From positions 1 through 64,000 of the forward strand of contig JAPFFF010000090.1 in the NCBI GenBank assembly GCA_039105265.1: a stretch of 64,000 nt of DNA, written 5' to 3'. The notes under the pieces were generated by a model that saw only the letters and a program-made list of their open reading frames with translations, was not told the DNA's origin and did not search any database. Source of the stretch: Tritrichomonas musculus. Taxonomy: Eukaryota > Parabasalia > Tritrichomonadida > Tritrichomonadidae. Shown one piece after another: positions 1 to 10,368 of the stretch. Position 1 is the first letter of the stretch. Each line of letters starts with the position of its first letter. A program made the position numbers and the translations under genes.

Positions 1-20
1 TTAATTTTTATTGATTTTAC
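1..20 (+). repeat. Left-edge partial monomer
   Basis: The last 20 bp (positions 112-131) of a monomer cut by the window edge. It carries 117T and 122T. The array therefore extends upstream of the window. Confidence 0.95.
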
Positions 21-151
21 TTAATTTCGAAATCGTTTTTAATTATCTTACAAAAGTGTTTGAGATTTGTGTTTTATTTAACTCTGTTCACTTGTGAGAA
101 ACGTTTGAATAAGAATAATTGATATTGCGATTTAATCTTTATTGATTTTAC
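21..151 (+). repeat. First complete monomer (reference unit, haplotype P)
   Basis: This 131-bp unit serves as the numbering reference. Landmarks are: palindrome ATTTCGAAAT at monomer positions 4-13; T-run at 16-20; TCTTACAAAAGTGTTTGAG at 26-44; TTTTATTTAACTCTGTTCA at 52-70; CTTGTGAGAAACGTTTGAAT at 71-90; the variable tail GATATTGCGATTT at 101-113; and GATTTTAC at 124-131. It is haplotype P: 71C, 82C/86T, 92A, 99T, tail A, 117C and 122T. CpG sites fall at 8-9, 14-15, 82-83 and, in tail A only, 108-109. TTCGAA (6-11) is present in almost all units. AAGCTT is absent here but present at 107-112 in tail-B units. Confidence 0.95.
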
Positions 152-2116
152 TTAATTTCGAAATCGTTTTTAATTATCTTACAAAAGTGTTTGAGATTTG
201 TGTTTTATTTAACTCTGTTCACTTGTGAGAAACGTTTGAATAAGAATAACTGAGATTAAGCTTTAATTTTACTGATTTTACTTAATTTCGAAATCGTTTT
301 TAATTATCTTACAAAAGTGTTTGAGATTTGTGTTTTATTTAACTCTGTTCATTTGTGAGAAACGTTTGAATAAGAATAACTGAGATTAAGCTTTAATTTT
401 TATTGATTTTACTTAATTTCGAAATCGTTTATAATTATCTTACAAAAGTGTTTGAGATTTGTGTTTTATTTAACTCTGTTCATTTGTGAGAAACGTTTGA
501 ATAAGAATAACTGAGATTAAGCTTTAATTTTTATTGATTTTACTTAATTTCGAAATCGTTTTTAATTATCTTACAAAAGTGTTTTGAGATTTGTGTTTTA
601 TTTAACTCTGTTCATTTGTGAGAAACGTTTGAATAAGAATAATTGAGATTAAGCTTTAATTTTTACTGATTTTACTTAATTTCGAAATCGTTTTTAATTA
701 TCTTACAAAAGTGTTTGAGATTTGTGTTTTATTTAACTCTGTTCACTTGTGAGAAACGTTTGAATAGGAATAATTGATATTGCGATTTAATTTTTACTGA
801 TTTTACTTAATTTCGAAATCGTTTTTAATTATCTTACAAAAGTGTTTGAGATTTGTGTTTTATTTAACTCTGTTCACTTGTGAGAAACGTTTGAATAAGA
901 ATAATTGATATTGCGATTTAATCTTTATTGATTTTACTTAATTTCGAAATCGTTTTTAATTATCTTACAAAAGTGTTTGAGATTTGTGTTTTATTTAACT
1001 CTGTTCATTTGTGAGAAATGTTAGAATAAGAATAACTGAGATTAAGCTTTAATTTTTACTGATTTTACTTAATTTCGAAATCGTTTTTAATTATCTTACA
1101 AAAGTGTTTGAGATTTGTGTTTTATTTAACTCTGTTCATTTGTGAGAAACGTTTGAATAAGGAATAACTGAGATTAAGCTTTAATTTTTACTGATTTTAC
1201 TTAATTTCGAAATCGTTTATAATTATCTTACAAAAGTGTTTGAGATTTGTGTTTTATTTAACTCTGTTCACTTGTGAGAAACGTTTGAATAAGAATAATT
1301 GATATTGCGATTTAATCTTTATTGATTTTACTTAATTTCGAAATCGTTTTTAATTATCTTACAAAAGTGTTTGAGATTTGTGTTTTATTTAACTCTGTTC
1401 ATTTGTGAGAAATGTTAGAATAAGAATAACTGAGATTAAGCTTTAATTTTTACTGATTTTACTTATTTCGAAATCGTTTTTAATTATCTTACAAAAGTGT
1501 TTGAGATTTGTGTTTTATTTAACTCTGTTCATTTGTGAGAAACGTTTGAATAAGAATAACTGAGATTAAGCTTTAATTTTTACTGATTTTACTTAATTTC
1601 GAAATCGTTTATAATTATCTTACAAAAGTGTTTGAGATTTGTGTTTTATTTAACTCTGTTCACTTGTGAGAAACGTTTGAATAAGAATAATTGATATTGC
1701 GATTTAATCTTTATTGATTTTACTTAATTTCGAAATCGTTTATAATTATCTTACAAAAGTGTTGAGATTTGTGTTTTATTTAACTCTGTTCATTTGTGAG
1801 AAATGTTAGAATAAGAATAACTGAGATTAAGCTTTAATTTTTACTGATTTTACTTAATTTCGAAATCGTTTTTAATTATCTTACAAAAGTGTTTGAGATT
1901 TGTGTTTTATTTAACTCTGTTCATTTGTGAGAAACGTTTGAATAAGAATAACTGAGATTAAGCTTTAATTTTTACTGATTTTACTTAATTTCGAAATCGT
2001 TTATAATTATCTTACAAAAGTGTTTGAGATTTGTGTTTTATTTAACTCTGTTCACTTGTGAGAAACGTTTTGAATAAGAATAATTGATATTGCGATTTAA
2101 TCTTTATTGATTTTAC

Positions 2117-3425
2117 TTAATTCGAAATCGTTTATAATTATCTTACAAAAGTGTTTGAGATTTGTGTTTTATTTAACTCTGTTCATTTGTGAGAAATGTT
2201 AGAATAAGAATAACTGAGATTAAGCTTTAATTTTTACTGATTTTACTTAATTTCGAAATCGTTTTTAATTATCTTACAAAAGTGTTTGAGATTTGTGTTT
2301 TATTTAACTCTGTTCACTTGTGAGAAACGTTTGAATAAGAATAATTGATATTGCGATTTAATCTTTATTGATTTTACTTAATTTCGAAATCGTTTTTAAT
2401 TATCTTACAAAAGTGTTTGAGATTTGTGTTTTATTTAACTCTGTTCACTTGTGAGAAACGTTTGAATAGGAATAATTGAGATTAAGCTTTAATTTTTACT
2501 GATTTTACTTAATTTCGAAATCGTTTATAATTATCTTACAAAAGTGTTTGAGATTTATGTTTTATTTAACTCTGTTCACTTGTGAGAAACGTTTGAATAA
2601 GAATAATTGATATTGCGATTTAATCTTTATTGATTTTACTTAATTTCGAAATCGTTTATAATTATCTTACAAAAGTGTTTGAGATTTGTGTTTTATTTAA
2701 CTCTGTTCACTTGTGAGAAACGTTTGAATAGGAATAATTGAGATTAAGCTTTAATTTTTACTGATTTTACTTAATTTCGAAATCGTTTATAATTATCTTA
2801 CAAAAGTGTTTGAGATTTGTGTTTTATTTAACTCTGTTCACTTGTGAGAAACGTTTGAATAGGAATAATTGATATTGCGATTTAATTTTTACTGATTTTA
2901 CTTAATTTCGAAATCGTTTTTAATTATCTTACAAAAGTGTTTGAGATTTGTGTTTTATTTAACTCTGTTCACTTGTGAGAAACGTTTGAATAAGAATAAT
3001 TGATATTGCGATTTAATCTTTATTGATTTTACTTAATTTCGAAATCGTTTTTAATTATCTTACAAAAGTGTTTGAGATTTGTGTTTTATTTAACTCTGTT
3101 CATTTGTGAGAAATGTTAGAATAAGAATAACTGAGATTAAGCTTTAATTTTTACTGATTTTACTTAATTTCGAAATCGTTTTTAATTATCTTACAAAAGT
3201 GTTTGAGATTTGTGTTTTATTTAACTCTGTTCATTTGTGAGAAACGTTTGAATAAGAATAACTGAGATTAAGCTTTAATTTTTACTGATTTTAATTAATT
3301 TCGAAATCGTTTATAATTATCTTACAAAAGTGTTTGAGATTTGTGTTTTATTTAACTCTGTTCACTTGTGAGAAACGTTTGAATAGGAATAATTGATATT
3401 GCGATTTAATTTTTACTGATTTTAC
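2117..3425 (+). repeat. Ten-monomer block, copy 1 (repeated at 5784)
   Basis: The haplotype order is Q, P, S, P(49A), S, U, P, Q, R, U, with position 19 reading A,T,T,A,A,A,T,T,T,A. The same ten haplotypes with the same position-19 states recur from 5784, 28 monomers downstream. The 49A marker (GATTTATG) sits in the fourth unit of both. Copy 1 differs by the 1-bp loss near 2121 and by C131 to A at 3294, giving TTTTAATTAATTT. Confidence 0.85.
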
Positions 3426-4473
3426 TTAATTTCGAAATCGTTTTTAATTATCTTACAAAAGTGTTTGAGATTTGTGTTTTATTTAACTCTGTTCACTTGT
3501 GAGAAACGTTTGAATAAGAATAACTGAGATTAAGCTTTAATTTTTACTGATTTTACTTAATTTCGAAATCGTTTATAATTATCTTACAAAAGTGTTTGAG
3601 ATTTGTGTTTTATTTAACTCTGTTCACTTGTGAGAAACGTTTGAATAGGAATAATTGAGATTAAGCTTTAATTTTTACTGATTTTACTTAATTTCGAAAT
3701 CGTTTATAATTATCTTACAAAAGTGTTTGAGATTTGTGTTTTATTTAACTCTGTTCACTTGTGAGAAACGTTTGAATAGGAATAATTGAGATTAAGCTTT
3801 AATTTTTACTGATTTTACTTAATTTCGAAATCGTTTATAATTATCTTACAAAAGTGTTTGAGATTTGTGTTTTATTTAACTCTGTTCACTTGTGAGAAAC
3901 GTTTGAATAAGAATAATTGATATTGCGATTTAATCTTTATTGATTTTACTTAATTTCGAAATCGTTTTTAATTATCTTACAAAAGTGTTTGAGATTTGTG
4001 TTTTATTTAACTCTGTTCATTTGTGAGAAATGTTAGAATAAGAATAATTGAGATTAAGCTTTAATTTTTACTGATTTTACTTAATTTCGAAATCGTTTTT
4101 AATTATCTTACAAAAGTGTTTGAGATTTGTGTTTTATTTAACTCTGTTCACTTGTGAGAAACGTTTGAATAGGAATAATTGAGATTAAGCTTTAATTTTT
4201 ACTGATTTTACTTAATTTCGAAATCGTTTATAATTATCTTACAAAAGTGTTTGAGATTTGTGTTTTATTTAACTCTGTTCACTTGTGAGAAACGTTTGAA
4301 TAGGAATAATTGAGATTAAGCTTTAATTTTTACTGATTTTACTTAATTTCGAAATCGTTTTTAATTATCTTACAAAAGTGTTTGAGATTTGTGTTTTATT
4401 TAACTCTGTTCACTTGTGAGAAACGTTTGAATAGGAATAATTGATATTGCGATTTAATTTTTACTGATTTTAC

Positions 4474-5914
4474 TTAATTTCGAAATCGTTTTTAATTATC
4501 TTACAAAAGTGTTTGAGATTTGTGTTTTATTTAACTCTGTTCACTTGTGAGAAACGTTTGAATAAGAATAATTGATATTGCGATTTAATCTTTATTGATT
4601 TTACTTAATTTCGAAATCGTTTTTAATTATCTTACAAAAGTGTTTGAGATTTGTGTTTTATTTAACTCTGTTCATTTGTGAGAAATGTTAGAATAAGAAT
4701 AACTGAGATTAAGCTTTAATTTTTACTGATTTTACTTAATTTCGAAATCGTTTTTAATTATCTTACAAAAGTGTTTGAGATTTGTGTTTTATTTAACTCT
4801 GTTCATTTGTGAGAAACGTTTGAATAAGAATAACTGAGATTAAGCTTTAATTTTTACTGATTTTACTTAATTTCGAAATCGTTTATAATTATCTTACAAA
4901 AGTGTTTGAGATTTGTGTTTTATTTAACTCTGTTCACTTGTGAGAAACGTTTGAATAAGAATAATTGATATTGCGATTTAATCTTTATTGATTTTACTTA
5001 ATTTCGAAATCGTTTTTAATTATCTTACAAAAGTGTTTGAGATTTGTGTTTTATTTAACTCTGTTCATTTGTGAGAAATGTTAGAATAAGAATAACTGAG
5101 ATTAAGCTTTAATTTTTACTGATTTTACTTAATTTCGAAATCGTTTTTAATTATCTTACAAAAGTGTTTGAGATTTGTGTTTTATTTAACTCTGTTCATT
5201 TGTGAGAAACGTTTGAATAAGAATAACTGAGATTAAGCTTTAATTTTTACTGATTTTACTTAATTTCGAAATCGTTTATAATTATCTTACAAAAGTGTTT
5301 GAGATTTGTGTTTTATTTAACTCTGTTCACTTGTGAGAAACGTTTGAATAAGAATAATTGATATTGCGATTTAATCTTTATTGATTTTACTTAATTTCGA
5401 AATCGTTTATAATTATCTTACAAAAGTGTTTGAGATTTGTGTTTTATTTAACTCTGTTCATTTGTGAGAAATGTTAGAATAAGAATAACTGAGATTAAGC
5501 TTTAATTTTTACTGATTTTACTTAATTTCGAAATCGTTTTTAATTATCTTACAAAAGTGTTTGAGATTTGTGTTTTATTTAACTCTGTTCATTTGTGAGA
5601 AACGTTTGAATAAGAATAACTGAGATTAAGCTTTAATTTTTACTGATTTTACTTAATTTCGAAATCGTTTATAATTATCTTACAAAAGTGTTTGAGATTT
5701 GTGTTTTATTTAACTCTGTTCACTTGTGAGAAACGTTTGAATAAGAATAATTGATATTGCGATTTAATCTTTATTGATTTTACTTAATTTCGAAATCGTT
5801 TATAATTATCTTACAAAAGTGTTTGAGATTTGTGTTTTATTTAACTCTGTTCATTTGTGAGAAATGTTAGAATAAGAATAACTGAGATTAAGCTTTAATT
5901 TTTACTGATTTTAC
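4474..5914 (+). repeat. P-Q-R trimer run (393-bp higher-order unit)
   Basis: Eleven monomers in the order P,Q,R,P,Q,R,P,Q,R,P,Q. This is a 3-monomer (393-bp) higher-order repeat in about 3.7 copies. The P members after the first carry 19A; Q changes from 19T to 19A in the third and fourth cycles. Q monomers are recognisable by AAATGTTAGAAT, R by AAACGTTTGAAT after CATTTGTGAG, and P by tail A. The same P-Q-R order returns elsewhere, for example around 10369-12700, 17019-18000, 19150-20300, 26600-27750, 47412-48200 and 53571-54360, so the trimer is a basic building block of the array. Confidence 0.85.
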
Positions 5915-7093
5915 TTAATTTCGAAATCGTTTTTAATTATCTTACAAAAGTGTTTGAGATTTGTGTTTTATTTAACTCTGTTCACTTGTGAGAAACGTTT
6001 GAATAAGAATAATTGATATTGCGATTTAATCTTTATTGATTTTACTTAATTTCGAAATCGTTTTTAATTATCTTACAAAAGTGTTTGAGATTTGTGTTTT
6101 ATTTAACTCTGTTCACTTGTGAGAAACGTTTGAATAGGAATAATTGAGATTAAGCTTTAATTTTTACTGATTTTACTTAATTTCGAAATCGTTTATAATT
6201 ATCTTACAAAAGTGTTTGAGATTTATGTTTTATTTAACTCTGTTCACTTGTGAGAAACGTTTGAATAAGAATAATTGATATTGCGATTTAATCTTTATTG
6301 ATTTTACTTAATTTCGAAATCGTTTATAATTATCTTACAAAAGTGTTTGAGATTTGTGTTTTATTTAACTCTGTTCACTTGTGAGAAACGTTTGAATAGG
6401 AATAATTGAGATTAAGCTTTAATTTTTACTGATTTTACTTAATTTCGAAATCGTTTATAATTATCTTACAAAAGTGTTTGAGATTTGTGTTTTATTTAAC
6501 TCTGTTCACTTGTGAGAAACGTTTGAATAGGAATAATTGATATTGCGATTTAATTTTTACTGATTTTACTTAATTTCGAAATCGTTTTTAATTATCTTAC
6601 AAAAGTGTTTGAGATTTGTGTTTTATTTAACTCTGTTCACTTGTGAGAAACGTTTGAATAAGAATAATTGATATTGCGATTTAATCTTTATTGATTTTAC
6701 TTAATTTCGAAATCGTTTTTAATTATCTTACAAAAGTGTTTGAGATTTGTGTTTTATTTAACTCTGTTCATTTGTGAGAAATGTTAGAATAAGAATAACT
6801 GAGATTAAGCTTTAATTTTTACTGATTTTACTTAATTTCGAAATCGTTTTTAATTATCTTACAAAAGTGTTTGAGATTTGTGTTTTATTTAACTCTGTTC
6901 ATTTGTGAGAAACGTTTGAATAAGAATAACTGAGATTAAGCTTTAATTTTTACTGATTTTACTTAATTTCGAAATCGTTTATAATTATCTTACAAAAGTG
7001 TTTGAGATTTGTGTTTTATTTAACTCTGTTCACTTGTGAGAAACGTTTGAATAGGAATAATTGATATTGCGATTTAATTTTTACTGATTTTAC
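5784..7093 (+). repeat. Ten-monomer block, copy 2
   Basis: The order is Q, P, S, P(49A), S, U, P, Q, R, U, matching 2117-3425 in haplotype and position-19 state. It lacks the 1-bp loss and the C131-to-A change of copy 1. It is followed directly by a run of S monomers. Confidence 0.85.
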
Positions 7094-7879
7094 TTAATTT
7101 CGAAATCGTTTTTAATTATCTTACAAAAGTGTTTGAGATTTGTGTTTTATTTAACTCTGTTCACTTGTGAGAAACGTTTGAATAGGAATAATTGAGATTA
7201 AGCTTTAATTTTTACTGATTTTACTTAATTTCGAAATCGTTTATAATTATCTTACAAAAGTGTTTGAGATTTGTGTTTTATTTAACTCTGTTCACTTGTG
7301 AGAAACGTTTGAATAGGAATAATTGAGATTAAGCTTTAATTTTTACTGATTTTACTTAATTTCGAAATCGTTTATAATTATCTTACAAAAGTGTTTGAGA
7401 TTTGTGTTTTATTTAACTCTGTTCACTTGTGAGAAACGTTTGAATAGGAATAATTGAGATTAAGCTTTAATTTTTACTGATTTTACTTAATTTCGAAATC
7501 GTTTATAATTATCTTACAAAAGTGTTTGAGATTTGTGTTTTATTTAACTCTGTTCACTTGTGAGAAACGTTTGAATAGGAATAATTGAGATTAAGCTTTA
7601 ATTTTTACTGATTTTACTTAATTTCGAAATCGTTTATAATTATCTTACAAAAGTGTTTGAGATTTGTGTTTTATTTAACTCTGTTCACTTGTGAGAAACG
7701 TTTGAATAGGAATAATTGAGATTAAGCTTTAATTTTTACTGATTTTACTTAATTTCGAAATCGTTTATAATTATCTTACAAAAGTGTTTGAGATTTGTGT
7801 TTTATTTAACTCTGTTCACTTGTGAGAAACGTTTGAATAGGAATAATTGAGATTAAGCTTTAATTTTTACTGATTTTAC
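7094..7879 (+). repeat. Homogeneous run of six S monomers
   Basis: Six consecutive S units (71C, 92G, 99T, tail B, 122C). The first has 19T; the next five have 19A and look identical to one another. This is a local single-monomer expansion, unlike the mixed orders around it. The last two S units belong to the segment repeated 6,681 bp downstream. Confidence 0.85.
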
Positions 7880-10081
7880 TTAATTTCGAAATCGTTTTTA
7901 ATTATCTTACAAAAGTGTTTGAGATTTGTGTTTTATTTAACTCTGTTCACTTGTGAGAAACGTTTGAATAAGAATAATTGATATTGCGATTTAATCTTTA
8001 TTGATTTTACTTAATTTCGAAATCGTTTTTAATTATCTTACAAAAGTGTTTGAGATTTGTGTTTTATTTAACTCTGTTCATTTGTGAGAAATGTTAGATT
8101 AAGAATAATTGAGATTAAGCTTTAATTTTTACTGATTTTACTTAATTTCGAAATCGTTTTTAATTATCTTACAAAAGTGTTTGAGATTTGTGTTTTATTT
8201 AACTCTGTTCACTTGTGAGAAACGTTTGAATAGGAATAATTGAGATTAAGCTTTAATTTTTACTGATTTTACTTAATTTCGAAATCGTTTATAATTATCT
8301 TACAAAAGTGTTTGAGATTTGTGTTTTATTTAACTCTGTTCACTTGTGAGAAACGTTTGAATAGGAATAATTGAGATTAAGCTTTAATTTTTACTGATTT
8401 TACTTAATTTCGAAATCGTTTATAATTATCTTACAAAAGTGTTTGAGATTTGTGTTTTATTTAACTCTGTTCACTTGTGAGAAACGTTTGAATAGGAATA
8501 ATTGATATTGCGATTTAATTTTTACTGATTTTACTTAATTTCGAAATCGTTTTTAATTATCTTACAAAAGTGTTTGAGATTTGTGTTTTATTTAACTCTG
8601 TTCACTTGTGAGAAACGTTTGAATAAGAATAATTGATATTGCGATTTAATCTTTATTGATTTTACTTAATTTCGAAATCGTTTTTAATTATCTTACAAAA
8701 GTGTTTGAGATTTGTGTTTTATTTAACTCTGTTCACTTGTGAGAAACGTTTGAATAAGAATAATTGATATTGCGATTTAATCTTTATTGATTTTACTTAA
8801 TTTCGAAATCGTTTTTAATTATCTTACAAAAGTGTTTGAGATGTGTATTTTATTTAACTCTGTTCACTTGTGAGAAACGTTTGAATAAGAATAACTGAGA
8901 TTAAGCTTTAATTTTTACTGATTTTACTTAATTTCGAAATCGTTTTTAATTATCTTACAAAAGTGTTTGAGATTTGTGTTTTATTTAACTCTGTTCATTT
9001 GTGAGAAACGTTTGAATAAGAATAACTGAGATTAAGCTTTAATTTTTATTGATTTTACTTAATTTCGAAATCGTTTATAATTATCTTACAAAAGTGTTTG
9101 AGATTTGTGTTTTATTTAACTCTGTTCACTTGTGAGAAACGTTTGAATAAGAATAATTGAGATTAAGCTTTAATTTTTACTGATTTTACTTAATTTCGAA
9201 ATCGTTTATAATTATCTTACAAAAGTGTTTGAGATTTATGTTTTATTTAACTCTGTTCACTTGTGAGAAACGTTTGAATAAGAATAATTGATATTGCGAT
9301 TTAATCTTTATTGATTTTACTTAATTTCGAAATCGTTTTTAATTATCTTACAAAAGTGTTTGAGATTTGTGTTTTATTTAACTCTGTTCACTTGTGAGAA
9401 ACGTTTGAATAGGAATAATTGAGATTAAGCTTTAATTTTTACTGATTTTACTTAATTTCGAAATCGTTTATAATTATCTTACAAAAGTGTTTGAGATTTA
9501 TGTTTTATTTAACTCTGTTCACTTGTGAGAAACGTTTGAATAAGAATAATTGATATTGCGATTTAATCTTTATTGATTTTACTTAATTTCGAAATCGTTT
9601 ATAATTATCTTACAAAAGTGTTTGAGATTTGTGTTTTATTTAACTCTGTTCACTTGTGAGAAACGTTTGAATAGGAATAATTGAGATTAAGCTTTAATTT
9701 TTACTGATTTTACTTAATTTCGAAATCGTTTATAATTATCTTACAAAAGTGTTTGAGATTTGTGTTTTATTTAACTCTGTTCACTTGTGAGAAACGTTTG
9801 AATAGGAATAATTGATATTGCGATTTAATTTTTACTGATTTTACTTAATTTCGAAATCGTTTTTAATTATCTTACAAAAGTGTTTGAGATTTGTGTTTTA
9901 TTTAACTCTGTTCACTTGTGAGAAACGTTTGAATAAGAATAATTGATATTGCGATTTAATCTTTATTGATTTTACTTAATTTCGAAATCGTTTTTAATTA
10001 TCTTACAAAAGTGTTTGAGATTTGTGTTTTATTTAACTCTGTTCACTTGTGAGAAACGTTTGAATAAGAATAATTGATATT
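7587..10081 (+). repeat. 2.5-kb duplicated segment, copy 1
   Basis: About 2,495 bp matching 14268-16762 at an offset of 6,681 bp (51x131). Over some 19 monomers I found one difference: 49A at 9500 versus G at 16181. Shared rare markers are ATGTTAGATT at 8091 (86A with 89T), the double change GATGTGTATTTTA at about 8840, and a tail-B monomer with 71C, 92A and 99T at 9059. The left limit is set by sites 92 and 99 of the monomer at 7487; the right limit by the tail of the monomer at 9976. Confidence 0.88.
8797..8927 (+). repeat. Variant monomer with T47G and G51A
   Basis: This V-like unit reads GATGTGTATTTTA where nearly all others read GATTTGTGTTTTA. The same linked pair occurs at 15478, 40469 and 40731 only. 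It is one of the few changes inside the otherwise nearly invariant 24-70 block and is a useful lineage marker. Confidence 0.9.
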
Positions 10082-10368
10082 GCGATTTAATCTTTATTGA
10101 TTTTACTTAATTTCGAAATCGTTTTTAATTATCTTACAAAAGTGTTTGAGATTTGTGTTTTATTTAACTCTGTTCATTTGTGAGAAATGTTAGAATAAGA
10201 ATAACTGAGATTAAGCTTTAATTTTTACTGATTTTACTTAATTTCGAAATCGTTTTTAATTATCTTACAAAAGTGTTTGAGATTTGTGTTTTATTTAACT
10301 CTGTTCATTTGTGAGAAACGTTTGAATAAGAATAACTGAGATTAAGCTTTAATTTTTACTGATTTTAC

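Larger units (their letters stand above)
1..2121 (+). repeat. Left segment with single-base run-length indels
   Basis: Sixteen monomers plus the start of the next carry seven single-base length changes: a T lost near 267-270, a T gained at 582-585, a G gained at 1159-1162, an A lost near 1465, a T lost near 1762, a T gained at 2068-2071, and a T lost near 2121. All alter short homopolymer runs. The first six cancel out, so anchors 21 and 2117 are exactly 16x131 bp apart. The haplotypes (P, R, W, Q, U) are the same as elsewhere. Either this is a slightly decayed part of the array or the base accuracy of the assembly is lower here, for example near a contig end. Confidence 0.85.

Noticed and set aside
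21-151. CENP-B box in the monomer
   Set aside because: The TTCG of TTTCGAAATCGTTTTTA suggested it, but the essential pattern TTCG-4N-A-2N-CGGG is not met on either strand: there is no CGGG and the required A is not in place.
21-151. Pol III internal promoter or tRNA-derived SINE monomer
   Set aside because: No convincing A box or GGTTCGANNCC-like B box; TCTGTTCACTTG is too different, and there is no poly-A or target-site duplication pattern.
1159-1162. AAGGAAT as a recombinant of AAGAAT and AGGAAT haplotypes
   Set aside because: It is a one-base gain among six other run-length changes confined to the same 2.1 kb, so slippage or base-calling error is the simpler reading.
3285-3300. TTAATTAATT as a special regulatory site at 3291, 49766 and 55925
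   Set aside because: It is a single C-to-A substitution at monomer position 131, inherited in duplicated blocks; useful as a marker only.
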